From Flintibacter muris (lineage in GTDB: Bacteria > Bacillota > Clostridia > Oscillospirales > Oscillospiraceae): a stretch of 41,587 nucleotides of DNA. Below are positions 32,140 through 39,802 of this stretch, in pieces. The notes under the pieces are model-generated. The model had not been told where the DNA came from. It did not search any database and saw nothing but the letters and a program-made list of their open reading frames with translations. The stretch is taken from positions 1 through 41,587 of the forward strand of contig NZ_CALPCP010000029.1 of NCBI RefSeq assembly GCF_943192995.1. Direction: 5' to 3'. The position numbers and the translations under genes are program-made. Each line of letters begins with the position of its first letter. Position 1 is the first letter of the stretch.

Positions 32140-33298
32140 GGCAGCGCCCCATAAAAGCCGCAATCCGGTCAAAACCCTGCTCCAGACTCTCCATCGACGC
32201 GGCATAAGACAGACGTATGTACCCCTCGCCAAACTCACCAAAAGCGGTTCCAGGCACCAGGACCACCTGCTCCTCCTCCAGCAGTCGCATGGCAAAGGTC
32301 TCACTGTCCAGTCCGGATTGGCGAATATCCAAGAAAGCGTAGAAGGTCCCCTGGGGCTTGGAGCAGGACAGGCCGGGAATGGACGCAATCTGATCCATCA
32401 CATAGTCCCGGCGGATGCGGTACTGTTCCCGCATATGCGCCAGATGTGTCTGGGGCCCGTTTAGCGCCTCAATCGCGGCCCACTGACAGGGTGTGGAGGC
32501 ACAGGCGCTGGTATTTTCCTGGAGCTTGGTCATCTGACTGATGACCTCAGCGGGCCCAGCGGCAAAGCCTACCCGCCAGCCGGTCATGGCGTAGGTTTTA
32601 GACAGGCTGTCGATGACCAGAGTACGCTCCACCATGTCAGGCAGGGAGGCCAGACTGGTATACTCCGCGCCGTCAAAGAGAATGTGCTTGTAGACCTCGT
32701 CGGCCAGCACGGCCAGGTCAAATTCCTTAGCTACCTGAGCCAGTGCATCCAGAGCTTCCCGGCTGGCCACTGCACCGGTGGGGTTACAGGGAGAGTTCAG
32801 GATAATGGCCCGGGTACGGTCCGTCACGGCAGAGCGGATGGCCTCCACGTCCAGGTCAAAGCCTCGCTTGGGGTCAGTCTGGACCGAAACCGCTGTGCCG
32901 CCGCACATCTGAATCTGCTGTATGTAGTTGGTCCAGCAGGGCTCGCTGACGATTACCTCGTCTCCGGGGTTCAGGATCGTTTTCAGGGCCAGGTAGAGAG
33001 CCCCCATCGCCCCGGGAGTCACTATAATTTGGGAAACAGGGTCGTACTCCAACCCCTCAGTCCGTTTTAGGTAGCTGGAGATAGCCTCCCGTAAAGTCAG
33101 CAGTCCCGCGTTGGCGGAGTATTTGGTCTGTCCCTCACGAATGGCCCGGCATCCGGCTTCCACTACATTTTCTGAGGCGGTGAAATCCGGCTCGCCCAAG
33201 GTAAAACTGAGTACCTGGTCATACTCTAACGCCTTGTTGAACATCTTACGAATTTTGGAGGGTTGGATCAACTTTGTGCTTTCTGAGATTTGAATCAT
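32132..33298 (-). CDS. PLP-dependent aminotransferase, class I/II
   Basis: The 388-residue protein has the fold-type I layout: FTLGEPDFTASENV near residue 32, YSANAGLLTLREAI, the substrate-binding NSPCNPTGAV at about 168-177, DEVYKHILFDG, and the pyridoxal Lys234 in SLSKTYAMTGWRVGF. It resembles aspartate or broad-range aminotransferases. It should move the amino group of the amino acid freed by the amidase to a 2-oxo acid. Its ATG overlaps the stop of the upstream membrane-protein gene (ATGA) and its own stop overlaps the amidase start, so expression is coupled. Confidence 0.92.
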   Translation of the reverse strand: MIQISESTKLIQPSKIRKMFNKALEYDQVLSFTLGEPDFTASENVVEAGCRAIREGQTKYSANAGLLTLREAISSYLKRTEGLEYDPVSQIIVTPGAMGALYLALKTILNPGDEVIVSEPCWTNYIQQIQMCGGTAVSVQTDPKRGFDLDVEAIRSAVTDRTRAIILNSPCNPTGAVASREALDALAQVAKEFDLAVLADEVYKHILFDGAEYTSLASLPDMVERTLVIDSLSKTYAMTGWRVGFAAGPAEVISQMTKLQENTSACASTPCQWAAIEALNGPQTHLAHMREQYRIRRDYVMDQIASIPGLSCSKPQGTFYAFLDIRQSGLDSETFAMRLLEEEQVVLVPGTAFGEFGEGYIRLSYAASMESLEQGFDRIAAFMGRCHG

Positions 33299-33975
33299 GG
33301 TAAAGACTCCTTTCTAGATTTTGCCTGATTTTTACGCTCACGCAATTTTAAAATGGTCATTAAAACCCCAAACACCAAGGATAGCATAGCGGCAAAAACA
33401 ATCCGGTAGTCTACCGGTAACAAAAAGCCCACGGTGTTGATGGGAATCCAAAACAAAGGGATAGTCTTAAACAGTGTAAAATCTACCAGTTCTCCCCAGT
33501 CCACCGAGTTTACCGCTTCCCGGACAGTTACCTGCCTGTTCTGAAGAAAATGTAGGTCGGCATAGTTGCCGCAGATCCTCATCAGTGCAGAGTGGAGTGG
33601 GGCAAAAAACAGGTTGTTAGTGCAGCTGGTAAAGAACGCGGCGGCCAGAGCGCTGCCATAGAAGGGCAGAAGGCCAACCTCCATAGCCCGGACAGTTCCC
33701 TCACTGAACACCCGGAACGCCAGGGTCACCCACAGCCCTCCAAATCCCCAGCTCGCCGCCTTAAACCAAGTAGCACGATTTACCGCCCATACTCCTTCCA
33801 GTATCCGGATAGAGAGCAGTTCCCCTGCAGTGGCATATATTGCAAATTGCACAAAACCGGCTATATAGGGAAACATTTGGTTAAAACGAGAAAACCCTCC
33901 CGTTATAGTTAAAAAAACGGATACTATTCCTAGAAAAGCATATAATATCATCCAAATTTTGTCATTTTGCTTCAT
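33295..33975 (-). CDS. Mpv17/PMP22-like membrane protein
   Basis: The 226-residue protein has about four to six hydrophobic spans. Its C-terminal third carries FWIPINTVGFLLPVDYRIVFA followed by a last span, which fits the W-x-P-x4-N-F/x-x-x-P-x3-R signature of the Mpv17/PMP22 family, better known from mitochondria and peroxisomes. The middle has a conserved-looking TSCTNNLFFAPLHSALM segment. A basic tail (RERKNQAKSRKESLP) ends it. ATG 33975 follows GGAGGG; an upstream extension is ignored. As the first gene of the hydantoin operon, with an ATGA overlap to the aminotransferase, it may form a channel for substrate or product. Confidence 0.6.
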   Translation of the reverse strand: MKQNDKIWMILYAFLGIVSVFLTITGGFSRFNQMFPYIAGFVQFAIYATAGELLSIRILEGVWAVNRATWFKAASWGFGGLWVTLAFRVFSEGTVRAMEVGLLPFYGSALAAAFFTSCTNNLFFAPLHSALMRICGNYADLHFLQNRQVTVREAVNSVDWGELVDFTLFKTIPLFWIPINTVGFLLPVDYRIVFAAMLSLVFGVLMTILKLRERKNQAKSRKESLP

Positions 33976-34010
33976 AGAAGTCTTCCCTCCGTATGTGGCT
34001 ATTATAACAA

Positions 34011-34047
34011 AATAGGACCCGCACTGATATTCAGCGCGGGTCCTATT
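34011..34047 (-). terminator. Terminator or attenuator before the hydantoin operon
   Basis: A perfect 12-bp stem (34011-34022 with 34036-34047) has a 13-base loop. On the minus strand it is followed by TATTTTGTT, then TTATAAT, which could be the -10 box of the operon. It stands between the LuxR-type gene and the operon's first gene, so it can end the regulator transcript or attenuate read-through. Confidence 0.6.
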
Positions 34048-34169
34048 TTGCTTCAACCTTCCGCTATAAAAAAGCTTCTCCTGGAGAATTATATACTTCT
34101 TTTGTGCCTGGAAATAACACTTTTATATAATGGACAAGAAACAAAAAAACAGAACTTAAACTTTGGTTT

Positions 34170-34973
34170 TTACTGCAATTCGTCAAAATTGACTTTGCTG
34201 GTGGAAATGGGCAAACATTGAAGCATTTGTACCCGATTACGAACATGCATCTTGGCATAGATACTCTGGAAATGCTTTTTCACCGTGTGGATGCTGATAC
34301 TCAGTTGCTTAGAGATGTCGTCGTTGGACCAACCTTGTACGGCTAAATCCAGCATTTCGCCTTCCCGAGCAGTTAATCCATATTGGCGGCACAATTTTTC
34401 CTGATAGCCTTTTGCATAGAAATACCGGGAATCTCCCTTTTTTGCTTCATAGGCCAGCCGGTACGCAAAGTGCATACGCAGCTGTTCCAGAACAAACAGG
34501 TCCCTGGGAGAAAACGGGGTGCTGCCGCTTTTACGGTAGAGCCGGAGAAATCCCATAGGTTCTTCCCGAAACGCAATACACAGCCCCGCGGAGCAGCTTA
34601 AATCATTCGGTTCCCAAAAGGTGTGGTAGATCTCGCTGTCCTGAAGCCGGCTGCCTGGCTGGGAAATATCCTCCGCAAAGGTACTGCGGTTTGTACTGTA
34701 GATCATCCATCGGAACGCATCATCCTTCCGAGTCTGATTTTTCCAAACCTGTATCGACTGGAGGGAGAGATTGTATCCCTCGGTATCCATAAACTCGAAG
34801 TCTCCATCCTCTGTTACAGACAAACGCGAAAAAACAGCTGCATCGTAGGAAATTAAAAAGGGAAGCCAGCGGTTGAGAATGGCTTTCTGCATCTCCTCAA
34901 CAGTGTAGATAAAGCTGATATTGTAGGCCACTTCATTGAGTAAAATCCACTCATTTTCCTCTAAAAAAGCCAT
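34170..34973 (-). CDS. LuxR-type transcriptional regulator
   Basis: The 267-residue protein ends with a LuxR/GerE helix-turn-helix: YGLTAREGEMLDLAVQGWSNDDISKQL, then SIHTVKKHFQSIYAKMHVRNRVQML (about residues 203-255). The N-terminal ~190 residues look like a GAF-type sensor (FLISYDAAVFSRLSV, GLCIAFREEPMGFLRLYR), with no receiver domain. ATG 34973 is chosen because GAGGAG lies 7 bases before it; an upstream GTG is less suited. Placed directly upstream of the hydantoin operon on the same strand, it is the natural candidate to control it through a small-molecule signal. Confidence 0.85.
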   Translation of the reverse strand: MAFLEENEWILLNEVAYNISFIYTVEEMQKAILNRWLPFLISYDAAVFSRLSVTEDGDFEFMDTEGYNLSLQSIQVWKNQTRKDDAFRWMIYSTNRSTFAEDISQPGSRLQDSEIYHTFWEPNDLSCSAGLCIAFREEPMGFLRLYRKSGSTPFSPRDLFVLEQLRMHFAYRLAYEAKKGDSRYFYAKGYQEKLCRQYGLTAREGEMLDLAVQGWSNDDISKQLSISIHTVKKHFQSIYAKMHVRNRVQMLQCLPISTSKVNFDELQ

Positions 34974-35006
34974 CGTGCATCTCCTCACCAAAACAAATGA
35001 TGAAGT

Positions 35007-35015
35007 AGTATATCA
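35007..35015 (-). promoter_or_regulatory. Extended -10 promoter of the LuxR-type gene
   Basis: On the minus strand TGA-TATACT lies about 35 bases before ATG 34973. The hexamer 17 bases upstream (TATTCA) is a poor -35, consistent with an extended -10 promoter. Confidence 0.5.
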
Positions 35016-35042
35016 CATGAACTGAAATTTGAATACTACGAT

Positions 35043-35181
35043 TTTATGAGCGGTTATCGCTCGCCATAGGTATTCAATAAAGTCCTCCAAAAGCCTTGAG
35101 AACAAAGGATTTTTCGTAGTGTGTTCGCCTTATCTCTTTATTCGGTTTCACACAAGTTTACCCTTGCCCTGACCGCTCATA
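35043..35181. repeat. Inverted repeat at the edge of the conjugative-element zone
   Basis: TTATGAGCGGT at about 35043 is mirrored by ACCGCTCATAA at about 35171, 139 bases apart end to end. The second arm lies within a CCCTTGCCCT ... AGGGCA-rich segment that can fold by itself. The stretch 34992-35286 has no intact gene; from about 35159 it reads like the decayed end of a mobile-element gene. The arms may mark an insertion boundary. Confidence 0.4.
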
Positions 35182-35286
35182 AGGGCAAAAGCAAGGGCAA
35201 GAAAATCCAACAACAGGATATGACAACGTGTGGCAATCGGGGAACTGTGACGTATGTGCGAATATATTATAGCTGAGGATTTCAAT

Positions 35287-35397
35287 ATGGACAAGTACAT
35301 TTTTAACGAGAAAAACGGTTTGCGGTATGAGCTGATTGGCGATTACTATTTTCCATGCCTGACTGCACCTGCTGAAGAAGAACAGCCTATTGCGTGA
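35287..35397 (+). pseudogene. TnpV-family gene, truncated after 36 codons
   Basis: The first 36 residues (MDKYIFNEKNGLRYELIGDY, then YFPCLTAPAEEEQPIA) match the N-terminus of TnpV-type proteins carried by clostridial transposons. A TGA then ends the frame where the family normally continues (about 120 residues). GAGGA stands upstream at normal spacing. The following bases do not resume the TnpV sequence, so it is a remnant. Confidence 0.7.
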
Positions 35398-35421
35398 CAG
35401 AGCCGCAGAAAGGATAAGCCT

Positions 35422-35697
35422 ATGAGAACAGGACCTACCAAGCAGGAAAAGACCACCGAAATCTATTTTGACGAGAAAGACCCCACCATCTTCATCCGCA
35501 CCCACAACACCGACCTCAAAAACAGGCTGACCGCATACAGCCGCAAACACCCTGCCGTCTGCAAGCTGACGGACGTAGACCCGGACACGGGCTGCAAGGA
35601 ATTTGAGATTGAAAAGGGACGCTTCTCTTTCCGGCTGACCGCCCCATACAGAGAGGAACGCCGCAGGGCGGCAAGCGAAGCGGCGAAAAACGAATAA
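35422..35697 (+). CDS. Small conserved protein of conjugative elements
   Basis: The 91-residue soluble protein begins MRTGPTKQEKTTEIYFDEKD and includes IFIRTHNTDLKNRLTAYS, GCKEFEIEKGRFSFRLTAPY and a basic alpha-helical tail (REERRRAASEAAKNE). I recognise this type from Tn1549-like integrative conjugative elements, where it lies near TnpV, but know no function. AAAGGA precedes ATG 35422. Its stop is 7 bases from the end of the convergent histidine kinase gene, so the kinase module adjoins it with almost no spacer. Confidence 0.7.
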   Translation: MRTGPTKQEKTTEIYFDEKDPTIFIRTHNTDLKNRLTAYSRKHPAVCKLTDVDPDTGCKEFEIEKGRFSFRLTAPYREERRRAASEAAKNE

Positions 35698-35704
35698 AAG
35701 GGTT

Positions 35705-36856
35705 TTAGGGCTTCGTTGATTGTTGCGTTGGCAACCCCACCGCAATGGTAGTGCCCTTCTCCGAACTTTTCTCTACCCAAACGGAGCCGCCGTGGAGATC
35801 GACGATCTCCCACACCAGAGAAAGTCCCAGTCCCGCGCCGCCGTACTCGCGGCTGCGGGACTTGTCCACCCGGAAGAAGGGCTGGAAGATACTGCGCTGA
35901 TACACCTCCGGGATGCCGCAGCCGGTGTCGGAGACGCGGAGCAGGAGCTTTTCCAACTCCTGAGTGACAGAAACCCGTACCGAGCCGCCCGGCCGGTTGT
36001 ACTTGACGGCGTTCTCCGTCAGGTTGAAGATCAGCCGGTAGATCAGTGCATCGCTGCCGGTCATAATGCCGTCGCCCTCCGCCGTCAGCGTGACGCCGAG
36101 CTTATCTGAGAGCGGCGCAAGATCTGTGAAGATCTCCTCAATCATGGGAGCGAGCTGGATCCGCTCGTTCCGCGCCACCTGCCGCAGATTGCTCATCTCC
36201 AGCAGTGTCCTGGTCATCTGTATCAGCCGTTCCGTCTGCTCACGCAAAAGCGTGAGGAACTCCGCCGTATCCGGTCGCACATCAGGATGCTCCGCGGAAA
36301 ACAGCTCCAACTGCGCCTGCATTAGTGCCAATGGCGTACGCAGCTCGTGGGCGGCGTTGCCGGTGAACTGCCGCTGGGCGGAAAAGGCGTTGTTCAGCCG
36401 CTCCAGCATCTGGTTGAACGAGCGGCTCAGCTGCCGGAACTCCGAAATAGCATCTTCATCGATCCTCATATCGGCAAGATTGTTCAGCTGCACCTGCTCC
36501 ACCTGCGAGGTAAAGCTGCGCAGGGGCTTGAGAGCGCGTCCGCTGACGAAATAGGCGAGGATGCCGCTGAGCAGCGTTACCGCCGCCGTGATGTACCAGT
36601 TGGTGGTGCGGAAGCGCCCCTGCACCCCATCGACGACGATGATCAACTCCTCGTTGGGCGCTATGAGCTGCGGGTCAAAGCTCGCCGCTCCGCCATCATT
36701 CAGGATCACCGTGCCGCCGCCTTGTAAACTGTCCGCAATGGTGTCCATATAGTACACACCGGAGGAGCACAGCAGCAAATTCATGGCCACGCAGGTGATG
36801 CCGATGAGCAGGACGGACATCAGCGTGATGCGCCACTGCAGGGAAAGCCGCTTCAT
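35705..36856 (-). CDS. Sensor histidine kinase
   Basis: The 383-residue membrane kinase has a first span at about residues 10-30, a short extracytoplasmic sensor of ~55 residues, a second span at about 87-105, a HAMP linker (~106-160), the phospho-acceptor His170 (NAAHELRTPLA), the N box (NLTENAVKYN), G1 (VSDTGCGIP), F (FQPFFRVDKSRS) and G2 (GGAGLGLSLVW). It should phosphorylate the co-encoded response regulator. Its start overlaps the regulator stop by 4 bases (36853-36856). The pair is divergent from the redox genes and probably senses an envelope or redox signal. Confidence 0.93.
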   Translation of the reverse strand: MKRLSLQWRITLMSVLLIGITCVAMNLLLCSSGVYYMDTIADSLQGGGTVILNDGGAASFDPQLIAPNEELIIVVDGVQGRFRTTNWYITAAVTLLSGILAYFVSGRALKPLRSFTSQVEQVQLNNLADMRIDEDAISEFRQLSRSFNQMLERLNNAFSAQRQFTGNAAHELRTPLALMQAQLELFSAEHPDVRPDTAEFLTLLREQTERLIQMTRTLLEMSNLRQVARNERIQLAPMIEEIFTDLAPLSDKLGVTLTAEGDGIMTGSDALIYRLIFNLTENAVKYNRPGGSVRVSVTQELEKLLLRVSDTGCGIPEVYQRSIFQPFFRVDKSRSREYGGAGLGLSLVWEIVDLHGGSVWVEKSSEKGTTIAVGLPTQQSTKP

Positions 36857-37530
36857 TCCTCCTCGCCTCCCATCAGATAGCCCTCGCCGATGCGGTTGCG
36901 GATGGGGTCATAGCCCAGCACGGCGCGGAGCTTTTTGCGCAGAGCGGAGATGTGGACGCGAATGGAATTGCTGAAGCTGTCCACGCTGTTGTCCCAGACG
37001 TGATCCATCAGCTCCTCCTGACTCACGGGCCGCCCCTGATGCACCATCAAATATTCCAGAATACCCGTCTCCTTGCGGGTCAGTGTCAAGGTCTGTCCGT
37101 TGACGGCGGCGGTGCGGGAGCGGGTGTCGAAGCTCAGGTCTCCGCAGCTTAGCAGCACATCCTGCTGGGTGAACTGCCGCAATGTCAGGCTGCGGATGCG
37201 GGCCTCCAGCTCAGCCAAGTGGAAGGGCTTTGCCAGATAGTCGTTTGCCCCGGCGTCCAGCCCCGCAACCTTGTCCTCCACCTCACTGCGGGCGGAGAGG
37301 ATCAGCACCCGCGTCTCCCGGTCAGTCTGCCGCAGGGTGCGCAGCACCGTCATGCCGTCCTTTTTCGGCAGATTCAGATCAAGAAGCACCAGATCGTATC
37401 GTTCCACGCCCAGAAGCGCCAGCGCCTTTTCGCCGTCATAGCAGTAGTCCACGCTGTAGGCCAGCCGCCGCAGGCTGCGAACGATGGTCTCGCACAAGGC
37501 GCGTTCATCTTCAATTACTAAAAGGTGCAT
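36853..37530 (-). CDS. OmpR-family response regulator
   Basis: The 225-residue protein has a receiver domain with phospho-acceptor Asp51 (LVLLDLNLP), acidic DE at residues 8-9, Lys in YLAKPFHLAE, and a C-terminal winged helix (LTRKETGILEYLMVHQGRPVSQEEL ... SNSIRVHISALRKKL) of the OmpR/PhoB type. GGAGGG precedes ATG 37530. It would bind direct repeats in the short intergenic region and act on its own operon and the divergent redox genes. It is co-transcribed with the kinase gene behind a TATAAT box at 37577-37572. Confidence 0.93.
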   Translation of the reverse strand: MHLLVIEDERALCETIVRSLRRLAYSVDYCYDGEKALALLGVERYDLVLLDLNLPKKDGMTVLRTLRQTDRETRVLILSARSEVEDKVAGLDAGANDYLAKPFHLAELEARIRSLTLRQFTQQDVLLSCGDLSFDTRSRTAAVNGQTLTLTRKETGILEYLMVHQGRPVSQEELMDHVWDNSVDSFSNSIRVHISALRKKLRAVLGYDPIRNRIGEGYLMGGEEE

Positions 37531-37598
37531 GAGAGCCCTCCTTTTTATTTCTTCGTTTTTGTGTTGCTTTCATTATAGCAAAAACAGATAAAGTTTGC

Positions 37599-37630
37599 GT
37601 TAAGTTTTCGTTCTTAACAGAGACTTTAAC
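37599..37630. promoter_or_regulatory. Candidate response-regulator binding region
   Basis: GTTAAG (37599-37604) and CTTAAC (37613-37618) form an inverted pair. CTTAAC is repeated as TTTAAC at 37625-37630, 12 bases on, close to the one-turn spacing of OmpR-family sites. TATGAT at 37641-37646 is a possible -10 box for the plus-strand redox genes, 11 bases downstream of the last repeat. Confidence 0.5.
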
Positions 37631-37677
37631 TCTCCCGCGCTATGATGGGGGCAGAAAATCGAAAAGGGTGATGAAAA

Positions 37678-37824
37678 ATGAGCTGCGAGAAAAAGGCCGC
37701 GGCGCAGATCGTGCTGCTGATGGCCGGAGCCGCCATGCTGTGCTTTGGTGTCTGGCGGGGCGAGGCGGCGACAGTGCTGAGCAAAGCAATCAAATTATGT
37801 CTGGAGTGTGTGGGCATTGGGTAA
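37678..37824 (+). CDS. CD1871A-family CXXC motif peptide
   Basis: The 48-residue protein has one hydrophobic segment (QIVLLMAGAAMLCFGVW, residues 10-26), then GEAATVLSKAIKLCLECVGIG with a CLEC motif near the C-terminus. This is the hallmark of the small CD1871A family named from Clostridioides difficile. The anchored peptide with a free CXXC pair probably carries electrons or disulfides with the two following proteins. AAGGGTGATGAAAA precedes ATG 37678. Its end overlaps the next frame by 17 bases, so translation is coupled. Confidence 0.8.
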   Translation: MSCEKKAAAQIVLLMAGAAMLCFGVWRGEAATVLSKAIKLCLECVGIG

Positions 37825-38725
37825 AAAGTTTTCAGGCGTTTCACAGACCATGTCCCGCTTCCGGGGCTGGATTCAGGCGGGGGCGACGCTGCTGACCAAC
37901 CTGCATCTGCCGAACTTTCTCAAGGGCGGACTGTATCAGGGGGCGGGGAAGACCGTCTGCGTGCCGGGGCTGAACTGCTACTCCTGTCCGGCGGCGTCCG
38001 GGGCCTGCCCCATCGGGGCGTTTCAGGCGGTGGTGGGGTCTTCCAAGTTCAGCTTCTCCTACTATATCACAGGCTTCCTCATTCTGCTGGGCGTGCTGCT
38101 GGGGCGCTTTATCTGCGGCTTTCTATGCCCCTTCGGCTGGTTTCAGGAGCTGCTGCACAAAATCCCCACTAAGAAGCTTTCCACAAAGAGGCTGAAGCCG
38201 CTGACATACCTGAAATACGCTGTCCTGCTGGTGATGGTTTTCCTGCTACCGGCGTTCCTTGTGAACGATGTAGGCATGGGTGACCCGTTCTTCTGCAAAT
38301 ACCTCTGCCCCCAAGGCGTGCTGGAGGGAGCCATCCCGCTGTCCCTTGCCAATTCCGGCATCCGGGCGGCGCTGGGCAAGCTGTTTACATGGAAATTCAG
38401 CATTCTGCTGTCGGTGATCGTGCTGAGCGTGCTGTTCTACCGTCCCTTCTGCAAGTGGCTCTGCCCGCTTGGCGCATTCTACGCGCTGTTCAACCGGGTG
38501 TCCCTCTTCCAGATGAAGGTGGACAAGAATAAGTGCGTCTCCTGTGGAAACTGTGCCAGAGCCTGCAAGATGGATGTGGACGTGACGAAAACGCCCAACC
38601 ATACTGAGTGTATCCGCTGCGGGATGTGCATCCGCGCCTGTCCAACGAACGCCGTGTGCTTCCGCTACGGCTTCGGCAGCGGGAAAGAAACAACAAAGAA
38701 AACAACGATGGAGGAATTAAAATGA
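37808..38725 (+). CDS. NapH-like polyferredoxin membrane protein
   Basis: The protein of about 305 residues has four to five membrane spans and many cysteines: CVPGLNCYSCPAASGACP at 51-68, three CxxxCP motifs (CGFLCPFGW, CKYLCPQGV, CKWLCPLGA), and a C-terminal pair of 4Fe-4S clusters (CVSCGNCARACK and CIRCGMCIRACP). This is the NapH/CcoG/YccM plan, moving electrons through or along the membrane. The start is uncertain: GTG 37808, TTG 37817 or ATG 37850. It ends in an ATGA overlap with the lipoprotein gene, so electrons may pass to that thiol protein outside the cell. Confidence 0.88.
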   Translation: MWALGKKFSGVSQTMSRFRGWIQAGATLLTNLHLPNFLKGGLYQGAGKTVCVPGLNCYSCPAASGACPIGAFQAVVGSSKFSFSYYITGFLILLGVLLGRFICGFLCPFGWFQELLHKIPTKKLSTKRLKPLTYLKYAVLLVMVFLLPAFLVNDVGMGDPFFCKYLCPQGVLEGAIPLSLANSGIRAALGKLFTWKFSILLSVIVLSVLFYRPFCKWLCPLGAFYALFNRVSLFQMKVDKNKCVSCGNCARACKMDVDVTKTPNHTECIRCGMCIRACPTNAVCFRYGFGSGKETTKKTTMEELK

Positions 38726-39681
38726 ACAGGAAGAGAATTTTTGCACTGGCTTTTGCCGTGCTGATGGTGCTGTCTCTGGCAGCCTGCGGCACGCGAGACA
38801 ACGACAAGATGGCGAATGGAAGCGGCAACGGCTCCGCCATGACTGGCGAGCCGAAAACCGCCGAGGAGGCGCTCGCCCTGCACAAGGAGCTGCTGGAGCG
38901 GGAGAACGCGCTCCTGTCGGAAAATACCGAGCTGTGGGAAAAGGTCTTTATGGAGGCCGACAAGGGCATGGCCATGATCGAGGACGGGAAAAACTACGGC
39001 GACTTCCTGCTGGACACCGTTGAGGCCGCTAAAGAGCAGTTCACCGACAAGGAGTATGAGTGGCTGAAGGAGTCAGCCACGGAGATCAGCAATATCGAAA
39101 ACAAGCTGACCGCGCTGGAGGAAAAGTACCCCGAGATTGTGCAGCAATCCATGGACGGCGATATGAGTATGCCCGCGGGCAGCGACACGAGCAACCCTCC
39201 CGACGACGGCAGTATGCAGAAGTTCCCCGCCTTTGAGGGCAAGGACCTGGATGGCAACGCGGTGAAAAGCGACGAGCTGTTCTCCGGCAACGCCGTCACC
39301 GTGGTGAATTTCTGGTTCACCACCTGCAATCCCTGCGTGGGCGAGCTTTCCGAGCTGGACGCACTGAACAAGGAGCTTGCGAAGAAGGGCGGCTCCCTCA
39401 TCGGCGTCAACACCTTCACTCTGGACGGCGACGAAGCGGCAATTTCCGAGGCGAAGGATGTGCTTGCCAAGAAGGGCGCCACCTATCAGAATGTGTATTT
39501 TGACTCCGACGGTGAGGCGGGAAAGTTTACCACCAACATCCTTGCCTATCCCACCACCTATGTGGTCGACCGCAGCGGCAATATCGTGGGTGACCCCATC
39601 GTAGGCGCCATCACGGAAAAGAAGCAGGCGGAGACGCTGCAAAAGCTCATCGACCAGACTCTTGCCGCCGATATGGGCTGA
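38722..39681 (+). CDS. TlpA/redoxin-fold lipoprotein
   Basis: The 319-residue exported lipoprotein has a signal peptide with lipobox LSLAAC (Cys22), a ~90-residue alpha-helical, probably coiled-coil segment (about 45-140), a short Pro/Asp/Ser linker, and a C-terminal thioredoxin-like domain. That domain has the CNPC active site at Cys202/Cys205 (FWFTTCNPCVGE) and a cis-proline loop (AYPTTYVVD). It would reduce or exchange disulfides at the outer face of the membrane. GGAGG precedes ATG 38722. The helical insert before the thioredoxin fold is unusual and may bind a partner. Confidence 0.9.
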   Translation: MNRKRIFALAFAVLMVLSLAACGTRDNDKMANGSGNGSAMTGEPKTAEEALALHKELLERENALLSENTELWEKVFMEADKGMAMIEDGKNYGDFLLDTVEAAKEQFTDKEYEWLKESATEISNIENKLTALEEKYPEIVQQSMDGDMSMPAGSDTSNPPDDGSMQKFPAFEGKDLDGNAVKSDELFSGNAVTVVNFWFTTCNPCVGELSELDALNKELAKKGGSLIGVNTFTLDGDEAAISEAKDVLAKKGATYQNVYFDSDGEAGKFTTNILAYPTTYVVDRSGNIVGDPIVGAITEKKQAETLQKLIDQTLAADMG

Positions 39682-39758
39682 CAAACGAATTTATCCTGGG
39701 CTTTGACCTGGACGACCCCAGCTAACCTGATATGCCTAAATGTGATACCTTTATGTAC

Positions 39759-39793
39759 GCACCGCATGGCCTTATGGCTGTGCGGTGCTTTTT
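39759..39793 (+). terminator. Terminator of the redox operon
   Basis: GCACCGCA pairs with TGCGGTGC around an inner GCC/GGC stem, followed by TTTTT. Between the lipoprotein stop and this hairpin, bases 39682-39725 read TNEFILGFDLDDPS then stop, probably the 3' tail of a mobile-element gene cut by the cargo. Confidence 0.75.
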
Positions 39794-39802
39794 CATCTGC
39801 CG

